DNA from: Streptomyces flavofungini
GTDB lineage: Bacteria; Actinomycetota; Actinomycetes; Streptomycetales; Streptomycetaceae
Direction of reading: 5' to 3'
Length of the DNA stretch: 64,000 bases
Assembly (NCBI RefSeq): GCF_014650815.1
Contig: NZ_BMVR01000001.1
Span: 372,001 to 436,000 of the forward strand
The notes beneath the pieces are model-generated. The model was given only the letters and a program-made list of their open reading frames with translations. It was not told where the DNA came from and did not search any database. Below are positions 44,777-53,531 of the stretch, one piece after another; position 1 is the first letter of the stretch, and the number at the start of each line of letters is the position of its first letter. Position numbers and translations under genes: made by a program.

Positions 44777-45769
44777 ATGAGCTACAACCAGCCGGGCCCG
44801 TACGGCGGGCAGCAGCCGCAGCAGCCCGGGCCGTACGGCGGCCAGCCGCAGCAGCCTGGCCCCTATGGCCAGCCGCCGCAGGCCCCGCAGCCCGGCTATG
44901 GCTACCCCCAGCAGGCGCCGCAGGGGGTTCCGCCCCAGCAGCCGCCGCAGCCGCCCTACGGCCAGCCGCAGCAGCCCGGCCCCTACGGGCAGCAGCCACA
45001 GGCCCCGTACGGTCAGCACCCGCAGGCCCCCTACGGCCAGGTCCCCCCGCCCCCGCAGGGCGGCGGCAAGAAGACGGGCCTGATCATCGGCGCGGTCGCG
45101 GTCGTCGCGGCCATCGGCGTCGGCGCCTACTTCGTCCTCGGCGGCAGCGACAGCGGCGGCTCCGGCACGGTGAAGGACGACGGCCCGCACAAGCTGACCA
45201 CGCCCGCGACGGTCCTCTCCGACTACAACTTGAAGCCGAGCAGCGACTCCGGCAGCGACATGTCGTCCGAGCAGATCGAGAAGGCCGAGGAGTACGGGGT
45301 GAAGAACCCCACCGAGGTCAAGGGCCAGTACATGGCGGGCACCGAGGAGGCCCCGCTCGGGCAGAAGATCCTGCAGATGAACGGCGTCTACGGCGACATC
45401 GAGGACCCCGAGGCGGTCGTCGACAAGATGTTCTCCTCGGCCAAGGAGAAGTCCGAGGACAGCAGCAACACCGGCGCCACCGGCCGCAAGGTGACGATCA
45501 TCGGCAGCCCGAAGTCGTACAACCCGTCCGACCTCGACGGCGCGATGATGAAGTGCCAGGAGATGAAGTACGCCATGGGCTCCTCGACCGGCAGCAGCCA
45601 GGAACCGAAGGAGATGTCGATGGCGACCTGCATCTGGGGCGACAACAGCACGATCGGCGTCGTGGTCACCGCGGACGTGGCGAGCGCCATGGGCGGCAAG
45701 AGCGCCGACCTGGGCGAGGCCGCGGAGAAGACGGCCAAGTTCCGCAAGGAAGTCCGCGTCAAGCTCTGA
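44777..45769 (+). CDS. Membrane-anchored protein with Pro/Gln/Tyr-rich tail, paralogue 1
   Basis: A 330-residue protein of unknown function. Residues 1-97 are a low-complexity cytoplasmic tail of QPGPYG-type repeats. One membrane span follows (about 100-122, GLIIGAVAVVAAIGVGAYFV). The extracytoplasmic domain (about 130-330) contains KDDGPHKLTTP, a KCQEMK Cys and a TCIWGDNST Cys likely to pair, and ends LRKEVRVK-like. It is one of three related genes (also 45880 and 49043). The ATG start has GAGGGG ten bases upstream; the frame is open 24 codons earlier. No lipobox was seen. Confidence 0.85.
   Translation: MSYNQPGPYGGQQPQQPGPYGGQPQQPGPYGQPPQAPQPGYGYPQQAPQGVPPQQPPQPPYGQPQQPGPYGQQPQAPYGQHPQAPYGQVPPPPQGGGKKTGLIIGAVAVVAAIGVGAYFVLGGSDSGGSGTVKDDGPHKLTTPATVLSDYNLKPSSDSGSDMSSEQIEKAEEYGVKNPTEVKGQYMAGTEEAPLGQKILQMNGVYGDIEDPEAVVDKMFSSAKEKSEDSSNTGATGRKVTIIGSPKSYNPSDLDGAMMKCQEMKYAMGSSTGSSQEPKEMSMATCIWGDNSTIGVVVTADVASAMGGKSADLGEAAEKTAKFRKEVRVKL
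45062..45145. repeat. 84 bp identical to the neighbouring paralogue
   Basis: Bases 45062-45145 are identical to 46165-46248, wobble positions included. They code for the membrane span. Flanking parts of the two genes are clearly diverged, which points to local gene conversion or a recent duplication under strong constraint. Confidence 0.85.
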
Positions 45770-45797
45770 CGCCGAGGCGCGCACCGCGCACCGGCAA

Positions 45798-45824
45798 GGG
45801 CCCCGGCCGTCGCGGCCGGGGCCC
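45798..45824. terminator. Terminator after paralogue 1
   Basis: A perfect 12-bp stem (45798-45809 with 45813-45824) with a three-base loop, followed by CTTTCC. Confidence 0.84.
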
Positions 45825-45879
45825 GCTTTCCGTCACGATGGTGCGCGCAGCACCGCATCACGAAGGGGGAACCCCACAC

Positions 45880-46854
45880 ATGAGCCACAACCAGCCGGGC
45901 CCGTACGGCGGCCAGCAGCCCGATCCCTACGGCGGCGGCCAGCCGCAGCAGCCAGGACCCTACGGGCAACAGCCGCCCCAGGGCCCGGGCTACGGCTACC
46001 CGCAGCAGCAGCCCCAGCAGCCCGGCTACGGCTACCCCCAGCAGGCCCCGCAGGGCGTGCCGCCGCAGCAGCCGCCGTACGGCCAGCCACAGCAGCCGGG
46101 CCCCTACGGGCAGCAGCCGGGAGCCTCCTACGGCCAGGTCCCGCCGCCCCCGCCGGGCGGAGGCGGCGGCAAGAAGACGGGCCTGATCATCGGCGCGGTC
46201 GCGGTCGTCGCGGCCATCGGCGTCGGCGCCTACTTCGTCCTCGGCGGCGACGACAGCGGCTCCGCCAAGGTCAAGGACGACGGCCCGCACAAGCTGACCA
46301 CGCCCGAGACCGTCATCGACGGCGAGTTCAAGAAGGACGGCGCGTCGGGCGGCGCGTTCGGCGGCATCAACACCGAGAAGGCCGAGAAGGCCGGGGTGAA
46401 GAACGCCAAGGACGTCGGCGCGGACTACCAGTCCGGGAACAAGGACAACCCGCTGTCGGTCAAGGCCCTGAACTTCGGCGGCGTGTACGGCGAGATCGAC
46501 GACCCCGAGAGCGTCGTGGACAAGATGTTCGCCAACGCCAAGAAGGAGCAGGCCAAGGGCGGCGGCAACGGGCCGAAGACGACAGTGGTCGGCGACCCGA
46601 AGTCGTACAACCCGTCCGAACTCGACGGCGCGGTCATGAAGTGCCAGGAGATGAAGGTCGACACCAGCGGCTCGGCCAACTCCTCGGCACCCAAGGAGAC
46701 GTCCGCCGCCGTCTGCATCTGGGGCGACCACAGCACGATCGGCTTCACCGTGAACATCGACGTGGCCAGCGCCATGGCGGGCAAGAGCGCCGACCTGGGC
46801 GACGCCGCGGAGAAGACCGCCAAGCTCCGCAAGGACGCACGCGTCAAAATCTAA
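45880..46854 (+). CDS. Membrane-anchored protein with Pro/Gln/Tyr-rich tail, paralogue 2
   Basis: A 324-residue relative of the preceding gene with the same plan: a QPGPYG/GYPQQ-rich tail (1-97), a span at about 100-122, and an extracytoplasmic domain with KDDGPHKLTTPETV, KCQEMK, VCIWGDHSTIG and a basic C-terminal end. The two cysteines are kept. The central part of the outer domain (about 150-250) differs most. It has its own ribosome site (AAGGGGGAA) and terminators on both sides, so it is an independent transcript or regulated separately. Confidence 0.85.
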   Translation: MSHNQPGPYGGQQPDPYGGGQPQQPGPYGQQPPQGPGYGYPQQQPQQPGYGYPQQAPQGVPPQQPPYGQPQQPGPYGQQPGASYGQVPPPPPGGGGGKKTGLIIGAVAVVAAIGVGAYFVLGGDDSGSAKVKDDGPHKLTTPETVIDGEFKKDGASGGAFGGINTEKAEKAGVKNAKDVGADYQSGNKDNPLSVKALNFGGVYGEIDDPESVVDKMFANAKKEQAKGGGNGPKTTVVGDPKSYNPSELDGAVMKCQEMKVDTSGSANSSAPKETSAAVCIWGDHSTIGFTVNIDVASAMAGKSADLGDAAEKTAKLRKDARVKI

Positions 46855-46868
46855 GCGTGACCGACCCC

Positions 46869-46903
46869 CGTTGGAGGGGGCACTCGCCTGGCCCCCTCCA
46901 ACG
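46869..46903. terminator. Terminator after paralogue 2
   Basis: A perfect 13-bp stem (46869-46881 with 46891-46903) with a nine-base loop, 15 bases after the stop codon. Confidence 0.86.
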
Positions 46904-46931
46904 AGCCCGGGGGCGCGCCCCGCCTAGGCCC

Positions 46932-47189
46932 GTGCCGCACGACAGGCGGTTGAACGCCTCCTGGCGGAAGAGCACATACAGCGGCGGCGGTGGCGGCGAC
47001 TGCCTGGAATTCGCCGACAACATACCCGGCACCGTCCCCGTCCGCGACAGCAAGAACCCCACCGGCCCCGCCCTGCACTTCCCGCCCACGGCCTGGTCCG
47101 CATTCATCGACGACGTCGTCCGCGTCGTCCGGGACCCGGATTCCCACACCCCGGTGAACCGCCCCCCGGCCGCCCACGCCGCTCTTTAA
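46932..47189 (+). CDS. DUF397 protein
   Basis: An 85-residue protein with the DUF397 core WRKSTYSGGGGGDCLEFA, VPVRDSKNPTGPALHFPPTAW. DUF397 proteins are small partners of XRE-type regulators in Streptomyces and are usually adjacent to one; here no XRE gene is near. The start is uncertain: a GTG at 46932 or a TTG at 46950, neither with a clear ribosome site. A Pro/Ala-rich tail of 18 residues is unusual. Confidence 0.78.
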   Translation: MPHDRRLNASWRKSTYSGGGGGDCLEFADNIPGTVPVRDSKNPTGPALHFPPTAWSAFIDDVVRVVRDPDSHTPVNRPPAAHAAL

Positions 47190-47253
47190 AGCAACGGGAA
47201 AGAACCCAAACCCAACCCCGCCCCACCGCCCCAGCCAGCCCAACTCCCCTGGC

Positions 47254-47290
47254 CACCCGATCGGGTGACAGCCCATCCGATATCCGGATA
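47254..47290. promoter_or_regulatory. Two perfect palindromes upstream of the winged-helix gene
   Basis: CACCCGATCGGGTG (47254-47267) and TATCCGGATA (47281-47290) are perfect palindromes 13 bases apart, 100 bases before the regulator start. They are candidate operators, perhaps for autoregulation. Confidence 0.5.
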
Positions 47291-47393
47291 GGTGGGGTAC
47301 GGTCGGCCGCGACGACCACAAACAAATAACGGCCCCCGGCAGGACTGCAATCCTGAACGAGGGCCTCACCACCCAGGAAGAAGACGCTTCCCG

Positions 47394-48302
47394 ATGGCTG
47401 ACCCAAAGTCTAGCGTGGCCCTGCCCGCGCACGCTCTCCCGGACGCATCCTCCGGCGCACTCCCGGGCGGAGCCCCCCGCTCCGGCGTACTCCACGTACG
47501 CCACCGCCACACCGACCGCTTCACGGTCGTCGGCAACCACCTCGCCCAGCACCCGCGCCTCTCCGCGGCCGCGATCGGCATCGGCGTCCACCTCCAGTCG
47601 CTGCCCGACGGCGCTTCCGCCACCGTCAAAACGCTGACCCTCCGCTTCCGCGAAGGCGAGACCACCATCCGCCGCGCGCTCAACGAGCTTGAGGAAGCCG
47701 GGTACTTGGAACGCCGCCGCGTACCCCTCGGCGGCGGCCGCGTCGCCACCCGCACGGTGTTCCACGACAACCCCGGCTGCGTACGAAAACCACAGCACCC
47801 GAAGCGACTCCCTCCGGCACCCCCAACCCCCTTACAGCCATGCCCAGTCGACGCCCCCACCGAAGCACCGCCTGACGTACCGCCGACGGAAGCCCCGCAG
47901 CACCCAAGGCAGCCACCCCCGAATCCCGCCCAGGGCCCCGCCCCCGACCTTCTGGCGCGCCTCCGCCTGGCCGACCCTCGCCTCCTCCTCTCCACCCACG
48001 ACGTACGCCGCCTCACCCCGGCCGTCGACGCCTGGCTGACCCGAGCCGCCACCCCCGCCCAGATCACCCACACCCTCACCGCGAACCTCCCACCGGCCCG
48101 GGTCCCCATCCACCACCCGGCCCGCTTCCTGGAACACCGCCTCACCACACACCTCCCACCCCTACTGCCACGGAGTCAGCCCGCAGTCATCCCGCCGCCC
48201 GCAGCCCCTCTCCACACCTGCGACGGCTGCGACCGCGCCTTCCGCACCCACGACCCCACCGGACTCTGCCGCGACTGCCGCTCAGCAACCCTGGCTGCAT
48301 GA
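47394..48302 (+). CDS. Winged-helix DNA-binding protein with C-terminal CxxC pair
   Basis: A 302-residue protein. A winged-helix domain (about 40-120) contains TVKTLTLRFREGETTIRRAL and ELEEAGYLERRRVPL, as in helix-turn-helix proteins common in Streptomyces accessory regions. A Pro-rich linker (about 130-185) follows. A second helical part lies at about 190-265. A CDGC...CRDC zinc-ribbon-like pair ends the protein. The target is unknown. The start is the ATG giving MADPKSSVALP. Codons are unusually C-rich but not foreign. Confidence 0.8.
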   Translation: MADPKSSVALPAHALPDASSGALPGGAPRSGVLHVRHRHTDRFTVVGNHLAQHPRLSAAAIGIGVHLQSLPDGASATVKTLTLRFREGETTIRRALNELEEAGYLERRRVPLGGGRVATRTVFHDNPGCVRKPQHPKRLPPAPPTPLQPCPVDAPTEAPPDVPPTEAPQHPRQPPPNPAQGPAPDLLARLRLADPRLLLSTHDVRRLTPAVDAWLTRAATPAQITHTLTANLPPARVPIHHPARFLEHRLTTHLPPLLPRSQPAVIPPPAAPLHTCDGCDRAFRTHDPTGLCRDCRSATLAA

Positions 48303-48346
48303 GCGCGCCCCGTACCGACTGGACCCCACCCCAAAGGAGCCGCATC

Positions 48347-48967
48347 ATGACAGTGATGCTGGAACGACCGACGACAAGCGGCACCGACCCCGACCGCTTC
48401 GAGGACCTGTGCAAGGCCCTCGACGAGCTGCACGTGCCCGACGGCTTCAAGGCCGAAATCATCAGGGGAAACATCGTCGTGTCACCGTGGTCGAAGGCGT
48501 ACTACCTCGACGTGATGGACCTGATCTGCGATCAGCTGCGCCCGCACCTGCCCGAGGAGCATCGCATCAGCTCCGCACCCGCGCTGTACGTGTTCCCAGG
48601 AGTCCAGCGGGCGTACGGCCCGGACATCCACGCGGCGCACCGGCGGACCCGCCTGACGACGAGCAACCAGCTGGACGGCGACGGCCTCTCCTTGGTCGCC
48701 GAGCTGACCTCCCCCTCCACCCGTGACGACGACCTGACCGACAAGGTCGAGCGGTACGGCAAGGCGGGGGTACCGGTCTATCTCCTGCTCGACATGCAGG
48801 AAGAGCTGGCCACCGTCTACTGGTCGCCGACCGCCAAGGGGTACGCCGCCCACACGACCGCCCCGTTCGGGGAAGCGATCCGCGTCCCGGCCCCGTTCGA
48901 CTGCGCACTCGACACCACCGGCTTCCAGGCCCCGGCCGACGATTCCGACGAAGCCACCGAACACTGA
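48347..48967 (+). CDS. Uma2-family (DUF820) putative endonuclease
   Basis: A 206-residue protein of the Uma2/DUF820 family, which has a PD-(D/E)xK-like fold. KAEIIRGNIVVSP gives the conserved Glu, GPDIHAAH replaces the usual P-D-(V/I) motif, and VAELTSPSTRDDDLTDKVERYGKAGVPVYLLLD carries the E...K residues. Function is uncertain; these proteins are numerous in Streptomyces. The start is the ATG with AAGGAG eight bases upstream; an ATG at 48299 overlapping the previous stop is less likely. Confidence 0.87.
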   Translation: MTVMLERPTTSGTDPDRFEDLCKALDELHVPDGFKAEIIRGNIVVSPWSKAYYLDVMDLICDQLRPHLPEEHRISSAPALYVFPGVQRAYGPDIHAAHRRTRLTTSNQLDGDGLSLVAELTSPSTRDDDLTDKVERYGKAGVPVYLLLDMQEELATVYWSPTAKGYAAHTTAPFGEAIRVPAPFDCALDTTGFQAPADDSDEATEH

Positions 48968-49042
48968 CCTACCCCTGGCGTCCCTCCGGTCTCCCGGCTC
49001 CGTCAGGATGTCCGCGACACATGGACACCAGGGGGACCAGAA

Positions 49043-49756
49043 GTGAGCGACAACCAGCGGGGCAGGAAGGCCGTGACCGCCGTGGCCGGGATCGGCATCG
49101 TCGCCGTGCTCGGCGTCGGTGCGTACATCGGCTTCGGCGATGACTCCAGCGACGGCGGGGGCGGGGGCGGTGGCTCCGCGGCCGTCAAGGACGACGGCCC
49201 GCACAAGCTGATCGCGCCGAAGACCGTGCTCGACGGATACAAGCAGCTCGACGGGATCACCTCGACCGAGCTTGAGGAGCACGCGCGGTTCGGGGTACAC
49301 GAGGCCGAGAACGTCCAGACGGTGTACGGGAACGGCAGCAAGGGCGATGACATGGGCGGCGGGATGATCCAGTTCACCGGTGCGTACGGGAAGATCGCCG
49401 ACCCGGAGAAGACCGTGGACGCGATGTTCACGGACCTCTCCGAGAAAGCGGAGAAGGGGCCGGGCAAAGGCGGCGAGAAGAGCACATGGCTCGGCGACGG
49501 GCCCGAGGACTTCAGCGCGGACGGCGCGGTCCTCAAGTGTCAGGCGTCGCGGGTCGAGGACAGCTCCACCGCCGCCCGCAAGGGCCTCAGCCCCAAGGAG
49601 GCCCGCCTCGCCCTGTGCGTCTGGGCCGACCACAGCACCGTCGCCGTCGTGCTGCCGATGGACACCCGCGCCATCAAGGAGGGCAAGGCCGCGTCCCTCG
49701 ACGAGGCCGCCACCACAACGAAGAAGCTCCGCAAGGAAGTTCGCGTCAAGCGCTGA
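49043..49756 (+). CDS. Membrane-anchored protein, paralogue 3 (short tail)
   Basis: A 237-residue relative of the genes at 44777 and 45880 that lacks the long Pro/Gln tail: a short basic N-terminus leads into one span (about 9-31, VTAVAGIGIVAVLGVGAYIG). The outer domain keeps KDDGPHKLIAPKTVLDGY, the two cysteines (LKCQASR, LCVWADHSTVAVV) and the end LRKEVRVKR. Mature parts are clearly homologous by eye. The GTG start has AGGGGGA upstream. Three unrelated genes separate it from its paralogues. Confidence 0.84.
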   Translation: MSDNQRGRKAVTAVAGIGIVAVLGVGAYIGFGDDSSDGGGGGGGSAAVKDDGPHKLIAPKTVLDGYKQLDGITSTELEEHARFGVHEAENVQTVYGNGSKGDDMGGGMIQFTGAYGKIADPEKTVDAMFTDLSEKAEKGPGKGGEKSTWLGDGPEDFSADGAVLKCQASRVEDSSTAARKGLSPKEARLALCVWADHSTVAVVLPMDTRAIKEGKAASLDEAATTTKKLRKEVRVKR

Positions 49757-49813
49757 CGCAGCGACGACGACACGGCGTACGCGTGGAGAAGTAGGCCCGC
49801 GAGAGGGCAACGC

Positions 49814-49850
49814 AAGGGCGCCCGGCGAGGTCAACTCGCCGGGCGCCCTT
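49814..49850. terminator. Bidirectional terminator, paralogue 3 / clpX
   Basis: A perfect 16-bp stem (49814-49829 with 49835-49850) with a five-base loop between converging genes. Confidence 0.9.
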
Positions 49851-49867
49851 GGGTGTTGTCGGGACCG

Positions 49868-51154
49868 CTACGCGGACTTCTGCTCGCCCGCCCCGGGGCC
49901 GCGCACCTCGCGCGGCACCAGCGTCGGGTTCACGTTCGAGTGGACGACGTCCGCCGTGATGACGACGCGGGCGACGTCCTTGCGGGACGGCACCTCGTAC
50001 ATCACCGACTGGAGGACCTCCTCCATGATGGCGCGCAGGCCGCGCGCGCCGGTCTGGCGCAGGATCGCCTGGTCGGCGATGGCCTCCAGGGCCTCGCGCT
50101 CGAAGTCCAGCTCCACGCCGTCGAGTTCGAAGAGGCGCTGGTACTGCTTGACGAGGGCGTTGCGCGGCTCGACCAGGATCTGGAGAAGCGCTTCACGGTC
50201 CAGGTTGTGCACGGACGTGATGACCGGGAGACGGCCGATGAACTCGGGGATCATCCCGAACTTCACCAGGTCCTCCGGCATGATGTCCTCGAACTGGTCC
50301 TTCTCCTCCAGCTCCCGCTTGGAGCGGATGGTCGCGCCGAAGCCGATGCCCTTGGCACCCGCCCGCGACTCGATGATCTTCTCCAGGCCCGCGAAGGCAC
50401 CGCCCACGATGAACAGCACGTTCGTCGTGTCGATCTGGATGAACTCCTGGTGCGGGTGCTTGCGGCCGCCCTGCGGCGGCACGGAGGCCGTCGTGCCCTC
50501 CAGGATCTTCAACAGGGCCTGCTGGACGCCTTCACCCGATACGTCGCGCGTGATCGAGGGGTTTTCGCTCTTCCGGGCGACCTTGTCGATCTCGTCGATG
50601 TAGATGATGCCCGTCTCGGCCTTCTTGACGTCGTAGTCGGCGGCCTGGATGAGCTTCAGGAGGATGTTCTCGACGTCCTCGCCGACATAGCCCGCCTCCG
50701 TGAGCGCCGTCGCGTCCGCGATGGCGAAGGGGACGTTCAGCATGCGGGCGAGCGTCTGCGCGAGCAGCGTCTTGCCGGAGCCGGTGGGGCCGAGCAGCAG
50801 GATGTTGGACTTCGCCAGCTCGATGGCGTCGTCGCGGCCCTGCGCGCCGCCGTTCTCCCCGGCCTGGACGCGCTTGTAGTGGTTGTAGACGGCGACGGAG
50901 AGCGCCTTCTTGGCGGGCTCCTGACCGACCACGTACCCCTCGAGGAACTCGTAGATCTCGCGGGGCTTGGGCAGTTCCTCCCAGCGGACCTCGCTCGTCT
51001 CGGCGAGTTCTTCCTCGATGATCTCGTTACAGAGATCGATGCACTCATCGCAGATGTACACGCCGGGGCCTGCGATGAGCTTCTTGACCTGCTTCTGACT
51101 CTTTCCGCAGAACGAGCACTTGAGCAGATCGCCGCCGTCACCGATGCGTGCCAC
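49868..51154 (-). CDS. clpX: ATP-dependent Clp protease ATPase subunit ClpX
   Basis: A 428-residue AAA+ unfoldase that delivers substrates to ClpP. An N-terminal zinc finger has Cys13, Cys16, Cys35 and Cys38; Walker A GPTGSGKT is near residue 120, Walker [10 protein letters not shown] follows, and the ClpP-docking IGF tripeptide is present in [11 protein letters not shown]. The GTG start is preceded by AGGGGAAG. It lies about 200 bases downstream of clpP2, on the same strand. Confidence 0.98.
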   Translation of the reverse strand: MARIGDGGDLLKCSFCGKSQKQVKKLIAGPGVYICDECIDLCNEIIEEELAETSEVRWEELPKPREIYEFLEGYVVGQEPAKKALSVAVYNHYKRVQAGENGGAQGRDDAIELAKSNILLLGPTGSGKTLLAQTLARMLNVPFAIADATALTEAGYVGEDVENILLKLIQAADYDVKKAETGIIYIDEIDKVARKSENPSITRDVSGEGVQQALLKILEGTTASVPPQGGRKHPHQEFIQIDTTNVLFIVGGAFAGLEKIIESRAGAKGIGFGATIRSKRELEEKDQFEDIMPEDLVKFGMIPEFIGRLPVITSVHNLDREALLQILVEPRNALVKQYQRLFELDGVELDFEREALEAIADQAILRQTGARGLRAIMEEVLQSVMYEVPSRKDVARVVITADVVHSNVNPTLVPREVRGPGAGEQKSA

Positions 51155-51359
51155 GGTGTGCTTCCCCTTCGCCTGGGAGACGCCGTTGGTCCAGCGGCTC
51201 CTGGTGCCTTGTATCCGACGGTACCTTGCCTGGCCCCCCGTTCGGGCCCCCCTTGGCGCGGTTCGCTTCCACGTGGACCGCGTCGAGGGGTGGGCGGATG
51301 GTGCTGCGATGCCCCGGGCCAGGCCGGCAGGTGGGCTCGCCCGGGGCTCGGACGAGACT

Positions 51360-52031
51360 CTAGAGAACCGAGGAGTTGTTCATCTTCCGGGTGGAGATGA
51401 TCTGGTCGATCAGGCCGTACGCCAGCGCGTCCTCGGCCGTGAGGATCTTGTCGCGCTCGATGTCGTCGCGGATCTTCTCGATCGGCGTCGTGGAGTGCTT
51501 GGCCAGCATCTCCTCGAGCTGCGAACGCATCCGGAGGATCTCGTTGGCCGCGATCTCCAGGTCGGAGAGCTGCTCGCGGCCGGTGCCGCCGGAGGGCTGG
51601 TGGATCAGCACCCGGGCGTTCGGCAGGGCCATGCGCTTGCCCGGCGTGCCCGCGGCGAGGAGCACGGCGGCCGCGGAGGAGGCCTGGCCCATGCAGACCG
51701 TCTGGATGTCGGGCTTCACGAACTGCATCGTGTCGTAGATCGCGGTGAGCGCCGTGAAGGAGCCGCCGGGGCTGTTGATGTAGACCGAGATGTCCCGGTC
51801 GGGGTCCATCGACTCCAGGCACAGGAGCTGCGCCATGACGTCGTTGGCGGAGGCGTCGTCGATCTGGACGCCGAGGAAGATCACGCGCTCCTCGAAGAGC
51901 TTCGCGTACGGGTCGTACTCGCGCACGCCCTGCGAGGTGCGCTCGACGAAGCGCGGGATCACGTAGCGGTTGTCCACCTGGGGGCCGGTGTGCAGGCCCG
52001 CGGGCTGGCCGCTGACGGGGAAGGTGTTCAT
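51360..52031 (-). CDS. clpP2: ATP-dependent Clp protease proteolytic subunit, ClpP2
   Basis: A 223-residue serine protease subunit. Ser119 (MGQASSAA) and His144 (HQPSGG) are the catalytic residues, with the Asp further on. The N-terminal 25 residues are likely a propeptide. The start is the ATG giving [10 protein letters not shown]; the frame is open another 71 codons upstream without support. Actinobacterial ClpP1 and ClpP2 form a mixed complex. It follows clpP1 with about 100 bases between. Confidence 0.97.
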   Translation of the reverse strand: MNTFPVSGQPAGLHTGPQVDNRYVIPRFVERTSQGVREYDPYAKLFEERVIFLGVQIDDASANDVMAQLLCLESMDPDRDISVYINSPGGSFTALTAIYDTMQFVKPDIQTVCMGQASSAAAVLLAAGTPGKRMALPNARVLIHQPSGGTGREQLSDLEIAANEILRMRSQLEEMLAKHSTTPIEKIRDDIERDKILTAEDALAYGLIDQIISTRKMNNSSVL

Positions 52032-52134
52032 CTGAGGCGTTCCGTCCTGGTGTGAGCGTGGCTTGGTCGGCTGGGGCCGCTCCCGGCGGCCGCCGCTGCG
52101 CGGGGCCGGTGCCGGGGGCCCGGGGGTGCCTTGG

Positions 52135-52752
52135 TCAGGCCCCCGTGCCGCCGCCGCCCGGAACACCCGAAGCGGCGCTGATGATCTCGTCGATGAGGCC
52201 GTACTCCTTGGCCTCCTCGGTGGTGAACCAGCGGTCGCGGTCACCGTCGCGGATGATCGCCTCGACCGTCTGGCCGGAGTGGAGAGCGGTGATCTCGGCC
52301 ATGCGCTGCTTGGTGCGCAGCAGGTACTCGGCCTGGATCTTGACGTCCGACGCGGTGCCGCCGATGCCGGCGGAGCCCTGGTGCATCAGGATGTCCGTGT
52401 GCGGCAGGGCGAAGCGCTTGCCCGCGGTGCCGCCGGTGAGCAGGAACTGGCCCATGGAGGCGGCCATGCCCATGCCGATGGTCACCACGTCGTTCGGGAT
52501 GTACTGCATGGTGTCGTAGATCGCCATGCCGGCGGTCACCGAGCCGCCGGGGCTGTTGATGTAGAGGTAGATGTCCTTCGACGGGTCGGCCGCGAGGAGG
52601 AGCATCTGCGCCGTGATCTTGTTCGCGATGTCGTCGTCGACCTGCTGGCCGAGGAAGACGATGCGCTCGCCGAGCAGTCGGTTGTACACATGGTCGCCGA
52701 GGCCACCACCGATGGACGGCTCACCGGCTGCGTAAGGCATCAGATTCGTCAC
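52135..52752 (-). CDS. clpP1: ATP-dependent Clp protease proteolytic subunit, ClpP1
   Basis: A 205-residue ClpP subunit with Ser99 in GMAASMGQ and His124 in HQGSAG, and the usual [17 protein letters not shown] block. It is distinct from the adjacent clpP2. The start chosen is the GTG giving [13 protein letters not shown], with AGGTGG five bases upstream; an ATG four codons on is possible. It heads the clpP1-clpP2 operon. Confidence 0.97.
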   Translation of the reverse strand: MTNLMPYAAGEPSIGGGLGDHVYNRLLGERIVFLGQQVDDDIANKITAQMLLLAADPSKDIYLYINSPGGSVTAGMAIYDTMQYIPNDVVTIGMGMAASMGQFLLTGGTAGKRFALPHTDILMHQGSAGIGGTASDVKIQAEYLLRTKQRMAEITALHSGQTVEAIIRDGDRDRWFTTEEAKEYGLIDEIISAASGVPGGGGTGA

Positions 52753-53531
52753 GTATCCACCTGCTCGTCTCTGACGGCTCCGGCCGTCTCGCATCTTCGT
52801 CCCGAGGGCAAGGACTCCACTGCCCCCGTATTCATGGACCCTAACGCGCAGGTGGGACAACGCCATCCCGGTTCCTGAACTGTTCGCTGGCAGCGCAAGG
52901 TCTGGCGGGGGCGCCTTGGGCAGGCTTGGCGGGTGGGCTTGCCCGGGGTTCCGGGGCGGCCCTGGTCGGGGGCGGCAGCCCTTCCGCCGCTGCGCGGCGG
53001 CTCCCCCACCCACCCGCCCGTGACTGCCGTCCTCGAGCCACCCCCGAGGGGCCACCCAGGCCCTGCGGGTGCTCTGCGGAGTGCGGGCAGGGGCGAGGTG
53101 GAGGTGCACCGACTGGCTGGAACTGGCGGGCGGGAAGATCGCGGGGGCAGGGGGTGCGGGGCCGCTGTGGGCCGGGGGGTGCGCGGCCCCCGGGCGGTGG
53201 GCCTGGGGTGGCCGCGGGGGCCGGGGTCCGGTCGCGCCCCCGTGAGGCGGGGTGCCGGGGCGGGGCGACTGTGCGGGCAGGGGCTTGTTCGCGCCGTAGC
53301 GGGTGACGCCTCCCGAAGGGGCCACCCCACGGCACCGCCGGACCCCACCATTTCGGGTGACCACGGAGCCCGGTCCCACCCCCGGCACGCCCTCGTCCGG
53401 TTCCGGGCGACCGCCACCCCGCGGCGTGCGGCGGCGGGGGTCGGGGGTCGCAGTGGGGGTACGCCGAAGGCCCCCGTACCGCGCTGGTGCGCTGTGCGGG
53501 GGCCTTCGGGGCGTACAGGGAGATCCGGAGA
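52753..53531. other. Long G-rich region between tig and clpP1
   Basis: 779 bases without a supported gene. The plus strand is strongly G-rich, with runs of GGGG and many GGNGG words; open frames there have biased, low-complexity products and look like chance. It must carry the clpP1 promoter and the tig terminator. I could not place the promoter. Confidence 0.6.
53465..53508 (-). terminator. Tig terminator
   Basis: A 12-bp stem (53465-53476 with 53497-53508) with a 20-base loop lies just past the tig stop. Confidence 0.78.

Noticed and set aside
53287..53301. GTTCGC-(6)-GCG, resembling the ClgR box of clp genes
   Set aside because: It lies more than 500 bases from the clpP1 start, and I am not sure the spacing matches the published motif; a single match in GC-rich DNA is not enough.
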